DNA of 36,825 nucleotides from Chara braunii (lineage: Eukaryota > Streptophyta > Charophyceae > Charales > Characeae): NCBI GenBank assembly GCA_003427395.1, contig BFEA01000478.1:63423-100247 (forward strand). Direction: 5' to 3'. The notes beneath the pieces were generated by a model. The model saw only the letters and a list, made by a program, of their open reading frames with translations. It had not been told where the DNA came from and made no database searches. Shown here piece by piece: positions 9,815-18,790 of the stretch (position 1 is its first letter; the number at the start of each line of letters is the position of its first letter). A program made the position numbers and the translations under genes.

Positions 9815-11900
9815 AACATGACTAGGGCATTTATACATGTGAGGCTATGGAGCAACTAGACTAGAACCGACACATCACCAAGTGAAGGAGGACTGAACTG
9901 CATAAGTGGGATTAGAGCATACACTCATGTGATCCATGGAAGCAGCTAGGAAGGACCGACACATCAATGAGTGGAGAAAGACTGAACTTACACAAGTGAG
10001 CCTAAAACCGACACACATGTGAGCAATGGAAGCTAGTAGGAAAGAACCGGCACATCACCAAGTGAAGAGAGACTGAACTTGCGCAAGTGAGACTACAGCA
10101 TACACACGTGTGGGCTATGGAAGCAATTAAGGAAGCACCGGCACATCACCAAGTAAGGAAAGATTGAACTTGCACAAGTGATACGATAACATATACATAT
10201 GTGAGCTATGGAGGCCGATAGGAAATTACTGGCACATCAACAAGTGTGGAAATACTAAACTTGCACAAGTGAGATTACAACATACACACATATGAGTCAT
10301 GGAAGCAACTAGGAAAGCACCGACACATCACCAAGTAAGGAAAGACTGAACTTTGCACAAGTGAGACTACAACATACACAAATATGAGTTATGGATGCAA
10401 TTAGGAAAGTACCGGCACATCACCAAGTGAGGAAAGACAGAACATGCACAAGCGAGACTACAACATACACGCATGTGAGCCATCGAAACAACTAGGAAAG
10501 TACCGGCACATGACCAAGTGAGGAAAGACTGAACTTGCACAAGTGAGGCTACAACATACACACATGTGGATTATTGAAGCAACTAGGAAGAACTGACAGA
10601 TCACCAAGTGAAGAAAGGACTGAACTGCACGAATGAGACTAGAGTATACATACATGCGAAGCTCTGGAAGTAACTCGAAAGAGTCGGCACATCACCAAGT
10701 GAAGAAACAGCTGAACTACGCAAGTGAGAGTAGAGTATTCATACATTTGAAGTTTTGGAAGCAACTAGGAAGAGTCGGCACATCACCAAGTGAAGAAAGG
10801 ACTGAACTGCACAATTGAGATTAGAGTATACATACATGTGAAGCTATGAAAACAACCAGGAAGAACCGACACATCACCAAGTAAGGAAAGAATTGATCTG
10901 CATTGGTGAGACTAAAACATACATACATGTGAAGCTATGGAAGCAACTAGGAAGAACCAGCACATCACCAAGTGAAGAGAGACTCAACTGCACAGGTGAG
11001 ACCAGAATATATATACACGTGAAGCTTATGGAAGGAACTAGGAAGAACCGACACATCACCAAGTAAAGAAAGGGTTGAACTGCACAAGTGAGACTAGAGT
11101 ATACACGCATGTGAAACTATGGAAGCAACTAGGAATAACCGGCACATCACCAAGTGAAGAAAGGACTGAACTGCACAAGTGAGACTAGAACATACATATA
11201 TGTGAAGCTATGGAAGCAACTAGGAAGAACCGGCACATCACCAATCAAATAAATGATCGGACTGCATATGCAAGACTAAAGTATACACACATGTGAAGCT
11301 ATGGAAGCAACTGGGAAGAACCGAAATATCACCAAGTGAAGAAAGGACTGAAATGCATAAGTGAGATTAGAGTCATAGTATACATACATGTGAAGCTATG
11401 GAAGCAACTAGGAAGAATCGACACATCACCAAGTGGAGAAATGACTGAACTGCAAAAGTGAGACTAGAGCATACATACATGTGAAGCTATGGAAGCAACT
11501 AGGAAGAACTAGAATGTCACCAGGTGAAGAAAGAATTGAATTGCACAAGTGAGACTAGAGCATGCACAAATGTGAAGCTATGGAAGCAACTAGGAAGAAC
11601 CGGCGCATCACCAAGTGAAGAAACGATTGAACTGCACAAGTGAGACTAGAGCATACATACATGTGAAGCTATGGTAGCAAATAGGAAGAACCGATACATC
11701 ACCAAGTGAAGAAAGAGTGTTGCATGTGGGGGAGACTTGCTCTAACACATGTTTGTCACTCATGGAGGCAACAAGTTTAGAACGAATCTTCATTATGTGA
11801 GAGATGAGTCATGCATGTGAGTGAGACTAACTCAAACACATGCAGAGGACTCGTGGAAGCAATCATATTTGAATCGGACCATCACAAGGTGAAAAATCGG
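9815..11900. repeat. 91-bp satellite array, about 21 units
   Basis: The diagnostic block ccggcacatcaccaagtga recurs roughly every 91 bp from about 9870 to 11694, at about 9870, 9958, 10048, 10140, 10230, 10320, 10412, 10503, 10594, 10684, 10776, 10866, 10957, 11049, 11140, 11229, 11322, 11419, 11510, 11602 and 11694. Each unit also contains a gactgaactgcacaagtgagact block and a catacatacatgtgaagctatgg block. Units from about 10590 onward form a more homogeneous subfamily with gaagctatggaagcaactaggaagaacc. Units before that are more diverged, and the last two (11720-11900) are degenerate. The minus-strand open frames are repeat translations. Confidence 0.92.
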
Positions 11901-12366
11901 ACAATGGAAGAGACAAGGATCACCAAAATACTGGTGTGAGTGAGAACCAATGTAACGATTTACCCCCAAGTGGAGGGAGAGCGAGATCTTGAGGTGAGAG
12001 TGAGTAAAACTCTCCCTCAAGATATAAATCACATGACTCAAAGTGGGGATTTACCAGGAAGTGAAGGAGATGACCACTATGGAGATACCGCTAATTGACG
12101 AGCTACTTCCTACTTTTTCCCTACATTTGGGAAGCTTTAGTCATGAAGGGAGAAAGGAAATGACGAGAGAGGAGAGAGGAGGAGATGAAGAAGAAGTAGA
12201 AGACGAGGAAGAAGAAGGAGAGGAGGAAGAGGAAGAGGAAGATGGAAAGAAAGAAATAAGAAAATAAAGAAGAAAAGGAAGAAGAAGAAGAATAAGAATA
12301 AGAATAAGTTTCTCCTCTTTGTTCTCATTCACCTCTCTTATATTCTCTTGGTATTAAAGACTTTGC
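11901..12366. repeat. Spacer and GAA/GAG-rich low-complexity tract
   Basis: 12130-12310 is a run of gaagaagaggag-type purine triplets, giving glutamate-rich and, on the other strand, leucine- or serine-rich spurious frames. The remainder is unremarkable. Confidence 0.75.
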
Positions 12367-12840
12367 TTGATGAAGCTTTTCCTTTTCTTGCACAGGTTTC
12401 ACTTAGCTATGGCTCTCTCTTTCCTCAAGCTTTCATCTTCTTCCTCTTCTAGCCTCCCCCTGACTATGGCAAACTCTAACTTTCAAGACTATGGAGTCCT
12501 CCTCTCTAGGGGGCTGAATGATTCCTCCAAGCCTCTTTCTCTTTCCCACAGCCCGGGGGCTATGGCGGACCACCTGGTTGGGCCACCACCACTCTCACTA
12601 GCTCAGTGGCTGCCCCCACTAGCCTACAACCTCCTCCAAGTCTCCCAACAGGCAGCAGTTCCCCTCCTCTCACTCCAAGTGAGTAGAGTGCTCCTATGAG
12701 CTCACTTGGGCAACATCAACACTCCTCATGCAAATGTGAGTGTGATGGACTGCTTCCTCAGCTTATGTAGGCTGAAACTGGTGTACCGGTCAGCCTATGT
12801 ACTCGTGGTGAATAGGTAGTGTTATCGTTTGTTTGCAAAA
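12367..12840 (+). other. Unrecognised region with a 110-residue open frame
   Basis: A frame from 12367 to 12699 begins with a hydrophobic stretch (MMKLFLFLHRFHLAMALSFL) followed by a serine run. This could resemble a signal peptide, but it lies directly beside low-complexity CT-rich DNA and shows no domain. Sequence to 12840 has no other feature. Confidence 0.2.
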
Positions 12841-15800
12841 ATTTCAACGAGATTGCTTGTAGCGATGTAGCGAAACCCCCTGAATTTTAGGCCTTCCACT
12901 AACCGCGTGTCAGCCCACTGACCTCCCCATATGCCTCTTAGTGAACCGAGGTACCCCCAAGGCCAATTCTCACCGCTAAGCGTCTCTGAGGGCACTTGAA
13001 CCTTACTTAAGCCAAGTACATGCAGTCTGAGAAATTCGTACCAACTCGGACTGCTCTTGGGCCTCCTTAAGCCTCTTTTCCTTTTTCAAATGTTGCCCCA
13101 TTGAGTCCAAATGCCCAAGGGGCAACCTTACTTGAAAGAAGAAGGTCTTATGGGTCTTTTTCTCAATTTTTGTTGTCTCTACCCCATTTTGGTTAGACCT
13201 ATCATATCTCGGTGTCATCTCAGCCTTGGATCTAGCTCCTTCTTTTGTTTTTTTCCACTTTGGGCTGCCAACTCATTTCGGAGTTGGCCATTTGAGTTGA
13301 CCCACAAAAACAGCCACATGCTCTCCTCCATGAGATCTGATCTCAGATCCAGGGCCCACAAAAAAGGCCAACTCCTTTTTGCATTTTTACCTAGGCTACC
13401 AGTCGGGCCGCCCGGGTCCCGGGTGACCAACCCGATGCAAGGACCAGGGAAGGTCAAAAAAAAAAAAAAAAAAAAATGTTATGCAGAAAAATAAACTAAA
13501 CAACTTTTGCTTCAGGGTTACATTGAAACTCTTCACCAAATTCAGAATAAAAAATAATATTTAATTTCTTATTTTTATTTTTATTGTTTTTAATTTTTTT
13601 TATCCGGTCGGGCAAGTGATCCCGGGTCACTCTGGTAGCTTAGATTTTTACTCATTTTTGCACTTTTTAATTCAGATATTGATGAGTCTGCAATCCGGAT
13701 TGCTCTCCACAAAATCTAGAGGGATGAGGTCACAGTAGGGACATGCCAGTCTCAATTACTCGGCACATTATCTTCCACTTTTATCCCCTTTTGTCTCATC
13801 CGCCCTCTTTTTATTTTATTTATGTTGTGACAAGTATCAATCTGCTGTAAATTGTCTTTCTATGCATTGGAACCTCATTCATGGTCAGATTCATTCCCGA
13901 CAGTTGACCGTTGCAACTCGGATTGCAATAATGAAGCCCCCATACATATGGGGGTTCCCGTTTGCTTCCGTTTTCTCAATTTTTAGCCCCCTTTTGCTTC
14001 GATTTTTCTTAGGCAACTCATTTTTTGCACAGAGCCCTTTGAGGCTCTATTTCCTTATGCCTTGCTAGCCAAAGATATCTCGGACTGCTTGGCAGTCCCT
14101 CTACCCTTTTTCTCTCATTTTTATCTCCTAGCACCCTCTCTCTAGGCTCTTTCTGTTTTGCACTCACAGTGGCTAATATTGTTCATCGTCAAGATCTTTA
14201 TTTTTGCGGCTCTGCTTGCTTGCACACTCCTCCTCTTTGTTAGCTCATGGTTCCCTTAAGACCACTCAAGTCCCCGCCATTCTCCCATGCCAGTTCCATT
14301 TTCTGGTCTCGGCGGTGGTCCTGTCGACGCATGTCCCAAATTTCAATTTTTTTATTTGGGCTCATCCAGTCTCCGACATCATTCTCGGTGACGTCCCATT
14401 TTTATTTAGGGCTCCCTTGTCCCCGGCAACCCCAATCCCTTCTTCTCATGGGCCTCAAGTGCCGCGAATTTTTTAGGTCATGAGATTCACCATCTCGCGA
14501 CCCCCATTTACCGTCTTTATTTGTCCAATCCAAAGACACTTTTTTCTAGTATCTTGAGTAAGTCAAGGCTCTTTTCTTTTGGCCTAGGCACCCCTATGCA
14601 ATTCGTTATTTCTCGGACTGCCATAATGGCCCTTTCCCTAGCCTCATGCCCCAAACTGAAACAAAAGGAAACGGTCAATTTCCAAGTGCATCCGGACTCA
14701 ATATTGGCTCCGGATGCACCTAGAACATGTGTTTCCCCTCCCCATGCAATCCGCTGCATCTCGGTTTTATGGGCCCTTGATTTTTCTTGCTTTTCTCTGC
14801 AAAATCAAGAGAAAATAAAGATACTTTGCAACCGTCATAGCTCAAGATGTATCGGGTCATGGATGTATCTCCCCAAGTGACCGTTTTTTATCGTTAAGAC
14901 CTCTTTCTCTTTTCTTTTTTTCCCCCTTCATTTTCGGACAGTAGGGACCTGCCAGTTCCTACTTGTGTCAGTCCCTACTGACGACCAACTCACTTATTCC
15001 CTCCCACTCCTATTGTCTTATTCTCCCACTTTTTTCTTTTATTTTTCTTTATTTTTCTAGTATGTCAAGTGTCAACTAACTGTTAAGGCATTTTATAGGT
15101 GTTTCCTTATAGGTTTGATCGTTCCTATGCCCAAGATGCAGTCTGTTATTTCTCGGACTGCAATTGAGGCTCCCCCATGCCCATGGGAGCCTCCTTTCGC
15201 CTCTCATTCTTTCAAACTGTGGCCCCATTTGCTCTGATTTTTTCCCGGGTGCCTATTTTTCACATGGAGTCTCTCTAGGCTTCATTTTCTTCAAGGGGGC
15301 TAATCCGAGATATTTCGGATTGTTGTCATGCCTCTCTCCTTGCTTTCTTTTGTTTTCTTTTTTCCTTCGGCCCTCCCGTTTGCAAGGCGTCCCAATGCTA
15401 ATATTCTCGGTCCTCTAGATCTTAATCTTGACGGCACATCTTGCTTTGGGCATATTTTTCTCATGGTCCTCCACAACTTTCTCTTGGGACATCACAAGTC
15501 CCCGCCACTTGTCCCGCGCTAGTCCCCGACACTTATCCCGCCGGTGGTCCCAACGGTACTTGGCAAAAAATACCATTATTTTTACTTAGTCTCATCGGTC
15601 CCCGACACTTTTCCTTGCGATGTCCCGGTCTCTCTTGGCGCTTTTCGCCCCATGGCTGCCCCATTTCTAGTCTCTTTCTATGTCCCACACGCGCTGGTCT
15701 TTCTGGTCACGGCTCTTTACTTGGCTCATGGTCTTTTGACCCTTTTTATGTCGCACTCCGGTGGTCCCCTTGGCGTCGTGTTCCGTTCTCACGTGTCGCG

Positions 15801-16173
15801 GCACCAACCTTATTTTTTTGACCTCCTCGACTCCTTTCTTCCTACAGCGCACAGCCTAGGGCATTATTTTTCCCGGCGGTCCTTCTTCTTTCGGGAAGGA
15901 GGACCACCTTTATTGTTCTCTTGCAGCCCATCGCCGCTTCATATTCTACTAATTTCTTCTTGCTCCAATGGTTTCGGCGGCCCAGGACGTTCTCTAGGTC
16001 CCTAGACGCCGACACTTATGCCTTAGCCTTCCATCGTTCCTGTCTTTCTTGCCTGCAGTTTTCTTTGTTGTGCACAATTCTATCGTATACCACCTCTCAA
16101 GGGTTAGGACTTGTTTCGGGACCCACCGGTCCCGACACATTACCCCCACTCATTCACAATGTCCTCATCACGC
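12841..16173. repeat. Pyrimidine-rich dispersed-repeat block
   Basis: About 3.3 kb of C/T-rich plus strand with recurring words: tctcggactgc (near 13046, 14078, 14620 and 15151), the ttatttngnctcatc-gtc.ccgacac block at 14346 and 15570, and tccccgacac variants at 15520, 15597 and 16125. The segments at about 14050-14900 and 15120-16000 appear to be diverged duplicates. There is a 22-bp poly(A) at 13456. The many open frames on both strands are explained by skewed composition, and none has a recognisable domain. Confidence 0.6.
13022..15321. repeat. Hairpin family 3: short palindromes around ttatttctcgg
   Basis: Short perfect stems recur: GCAGTC/GACTGC at 13022-13054, the 14-bp palindrome GCAATCCGGATTGC at 13690-13703, GGACTGC/GCAGTCC at 14082-14098, GCAGTC/GACTGC with loop tgttatttctcg at 15138-15161, and AATCCGA/TCGGATT with loop gatatt at 15302-15321. 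Several share the tctcgg word at the loop/arm border. Confidence 0.5.
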
Positions 16174-16225
16174 TGTCAGGGCAAATACCCTGACAAGGTT
16201 ATTTGTCGGGGATTTTCAAATTTCG
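16174..16225 (+). mobile_element. Possible LTR 5' terminus, homologous to 23789
   Basis: The 50 bp from TGTCAGGGCAAATACCC match, at roughly 75 percent by eye, the 50 bp from TGTCGGTGCGAATACCC at 23789. Both are preceded by CGC and diverge afterwards. The TG start and the repeated position at a sequence boundary suggest an LTR 5' end. It contains the stem GTCAGGG/CCCTGAC at 16175-16194. The matching 3' end might be 21665, but target duplications are not convincing. Confidence 0.4.
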
Positions 16226-16739
16226 TTGAATTGAAGGGACTGACGTTTGCCGGGAATTTATTCAGACTAGACCTATGACCGAGTGACGAACTTTTTGAAC
16301 CTAAGTCATGATGTCTGCGACATTTAGAAGTGGCGGTAAGAACCGGCGACGTGACCGGTTTCTTCCCATGTTTGGTAAAGTCACACGGATGTACGGTCAT
16401 GGAAAAAAAAAGGAAAAATTAGACTTATCCTAACTAAATAAGGACCGCAACCGCGCGATTCAGAGCTTGGGAGACCTACAAGGACAACCGTGTGAAGATG
16501 CGCGACTACTGTAAGGGTAAAGTCGTGCAAGGCGAGGTTCTGCCGGGGTCGGGCTGGCTGTCGTTAGTAAAGCTTAGGCGCCAACATGGGTTTGGTATCA
16601 GGCCTCGGACAAGGCAGCTTGGCCGAGAATGTACACTCGGCCCTCCAAAACTGATGGTCACAAGGCTGGAGGGAACCTGCTGGACACAACTCTTCATCAA
16701 GAAGAGTTGCTCCTACCTCTATTGCTAGGAGCTAGCCCA

Positions 16740-17020
16740 GTAGGTACCGGTACTTTACTCTCACCCCACTAATATGGGGATCGAATTTACCAGCCACTGG
16801 GCTAACTCCTTTTGGAGCTGCCCCTTAAAAAGTGGCGTGGTCGATTTTTTACCACACGATCTCTGGCCGAGATCGACCGTGCGCGAAAGTTGCATGGCCC
16901 CTGCGCCAAGGATGATACTCACAAATCGAGAAATGGTCCAAAACTTCTTCGATCCTTGATGGGATCGAACGTGGGTCTGCGGCATGGGAAATGCGTGGTT
17001 GAAAAGCCACACGGTGAACT
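16740..17020 (-). mobile_element. tRNA-derived SINE-like sequence, degenerate
   Basis: Read on the minus strand, about 17015 to 16961 resembles a tRNA body: a D-arm-like tggcttttcaacc, a gcatttcccatgc segment like an anticodon arm, and a near-perfect RNA polymerase III B box, GTTCGATCCC (16961-16970 region). A second pair of box-like words (tagcccagtgg and attcgatccc) lies at about 16775-16810 on the same strand. No complete cloverleaf is present, so this is not a functional tRNA. A poly(A) follows at 17040-17060 on the plus strand, which does not fit a simple minus-strand SINE tail. Confidence 0.4.
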
Positions 17021-17889
17021 CAAAAGTCACCGTTCGCAAAAAAAAAAAAAAAAAAAAAAACTAACTAAAGAGATGCACTATGTGGTACGTGGAGATGTGA
17101 CAGGGACTTACAGTCCCTATGAGGAGAAAGCGCCCGTTTGGGGGGCGTCAGCTCATTTCAAGTAAGTTTTTATTTTATTTTTTCCCCTTATTTTTTTATA
17201 TTTTATTTGAGAATTTTTTTATTTTTATTTTATATTTTATCTTTTTAGACTCTGCTCTCGTCCGGGCAGTCCTTCGTTTCGACGAACAGACTGCTGGGCC
17301 GAGGGCCAACTAGCAAAAAGGATAGGATTGAGCGTCTGAATCTGGATGTGTTTTATGCAGAGATGCAGAAACGCAGTTCAATCTCGATTTCTTGCACATC
17401 TCCATAACCTCGTCAAGATTCAGGCATTCAATCCGATCCTCTTTGCTAGTAGGATCACTCCCCACTTAAACGTCTGTTCCTTTTAACGAACGGATTGAAA
17501 AAAAAAAAAAAAAATTATAAAACTAACTACAAACGAAGCGTCTGATGGCGCCCTCTGAACTGACTGGGGCATTGAAGACCTCAGTGCACTTAACGACGCC
17601 CGTGAAAATGGGCGACCGTTTTTTACAGCAAGGCAAGCGTGTCGTTTTTTTTGTTTTTTTTTCTTTCATTTTTCTTTCTTTTCTTTTTCTTAGATTTTCT
17701 GTAGGATTTTTTTTTTTTATATTTATTTTATATTTTTCTTACTTTTTTTCTTTTTCTTAGATTCTTTAGATTTTGTTTTTTTTTCTTTCGTTCGTGATCT
17801 TACTAGAGCGCCCGTTCGTTTTGACGAATGGGCAGCCACTATCATAGAGGAAGGAGAGGTTGAATGAACCTACTGCCACAACATAGAAC

Positions 17890-17925
17890 CTGTCTCTTAT
17901 ACACATCTAGATGTGTATAAGAGAC
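17890..17925. other. Tn5/Nextera mate-pair junction adapter remnant
   Basis: CTGTCTCTTATACACATCT (17890-17908) is followed directly by AGATGTGTATAAGAGAC (17909-17925), missing the last AG. Back-to-back Tn5 mosaic ends are the signature of a Nextera mate-pair circularisation junction. This is untrimmed library sequence, not genomic DNA. The minus-strand translation LLYTSRCV seen here is the usual adapter peptide. Confidence 0.97.
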
Positions 17926-17961
17926 GAGGTAACGATGTTGCAAAGGTAACGACTTCCCAAA

Positions 17962-18005
17962 NNNNNNNNNNNNNNNNNNNNNNNNNNNNNNNNNNNNNNN
18001 NNNNN

Positions 18006-18040
<35 letters not shown>
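17962..18040. other. Assembly gap of 44 N followed by poly(A)
   Basis: N runs from 17962 to 18005, and a homopolymer of about 35 A follows directly (18006-18040). The adapter at 17890 lies only 36 bp upstream of the gap, so the 36 bp between adapter and gap may be from elsewhere in the genome. Confidence 0.98.
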
Positions 18041-18041
<1 letters not shown>

Positions 18042-18529
18042 GAAAGTCTTACCTCGCGGAGGGAAAACGAAATGGCCAATGGGTAAGTATCCTACTATGT
18101 AGCTGGCCTGGGTGCTCCATCTATAGGATGAGCAAAGCTAAATGAACATGCCGCAAGGGTAGGGAAAAATACAGCGCCATATCATTGAAGTTCCCCCCTC
18201 TTGGTCCTAGGGGCAAAGGTCTGCGCCCGTTCATTTGAAAAACGGGCCGCAGACTGTCGCCTGTACCTCGCGCCATTCGTGCCCGGGTACGGGCGCGAGT
18301 GGGAAGGGGTAAAGAAGCCCCTACTGAGCCCGACTCTAGTTCAACTCTGTGAAATAAAAAGGGGGAGAGTGGCTGCTCGTTTTCAAGAAAAACGAGGTGC
18401 TTTGCCCCTCCCAAGGAAATGATAAGAAGGGGAAAACGAGGGGCAGCAACCGCGAATATGGTCGTGGTCGTGCTCCAAATACAGGCCTACTGGTCTGAGT
18501 GTGACAGCTCAGACCTGACCTGTAAGTTG

Positions 18530-18790
18530 AACTGTCAGTTATAAAAGTGGCTGGGTACAACCGGTTTTTCAACGTACCGGCACTGGAAAGAGTGTTGGGT
18601 ACAGGGAAAAGGGGAAAATAAAAAGGAAGAAGTTGAAAGTAACTACCTCCCTAAGTGTGTGGCTCGCCTGCGGCCGCACTTAACCCTTTATCTTGGCCCA
18701 AATTAAGGGTGCCAGGTGAGTTACGATTTTAACTTGGGGGAAAAAGTGTTGGTCACAGTCCTCAGCTGGTTATAAAAGCCAGCAGCACCC
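18530..18790 (+). promoter_or_regulatory. Two TATA-box-like sites in short hairpins
   Basis: tcagTTATAAAAGtggctg (about 18535-18553) and gctggTTATAAAAGccagc (about 18765-18783) share a TTATAAAAG core and lie about 230 bp apart. In the second the core is the loop of a GCTGG/CCAGC stem. They could be promoter TATA boxes of a repeat. No adjacent gene supports this. Confidence 0.3.

Larger units (their letters stand above)
17266..18396. repeat. Hairpin family 2: TTCGTTT..ACGAA loop with variable arms
   Basis: A loop-proximal word close to TTCGTTTTGACGAA recurs with different outer arms: GCAGTC/GACTGC (17266-17294), TCTGTTC/GAACGGA (17473-17494), GCCCGTTCGT/ACGAATGGGC (17810-17833), GTCTGCGCCCGTT/AACGGGCCGCAGAC (18219-18254) and CTCGTTTT/AAAACGAG (18376-18396). 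The outer arms are complementary in every case. Confidence 0.55.
16117..18600. repeat. Hairpin-dense region
   Basis: Stems noted by eye: CGGGACC/GGTCCCG (16117-16134), GTCAGGG/CCCTGAC (16175-16194), AAGAACCGG/CCGGTTTCTT with one bulge (16338-16364), AACTCTTC/GAAGAGTT (16688-16708) immediately followed by GCTCCTA/TAGGAGC (16709-16732), CGATCTC/GAGATCG (16857-16875), GCCCGTTCGT/ACGAATGGGC (17810-17833), GTCTGCGCCCGTT/AACGGGCCGCAGAC with one bulge (18219-18254), CTCGCGCC/GGCGCGAG (18267-18299) and CTCGTTTT/AAAACGAG (18376-18396). No coding sequence is recognised here. Confidence 0.65.

Noticed and set aside
9870-11720. CRISPR-like regular array
   Set aside because: The whole 91-bp unit is repeated, with no unique spacers, in a eukaryotic repeat setting. 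It is a satellite.
13456-13477. Poly(A) as evidence of a retroposed gene
   Set aside because: No upstream gene-like sequence or target duplication is recognisable, and A runs occur at several other places (17040, 17498, 18006 and 20403).
16961-17015. Functional minus-strand tRNA gene (Gly-like anticodon arm)
   Set aside because: The B box is good, but the acceptor stem and D arm do not pair. It is at most a SINE head or fossil.
17897-18079. Minus-strand open frame ending in LLYTSRCV
   Set aside because: It runs through N, poly(A) and the sequencing adapter.
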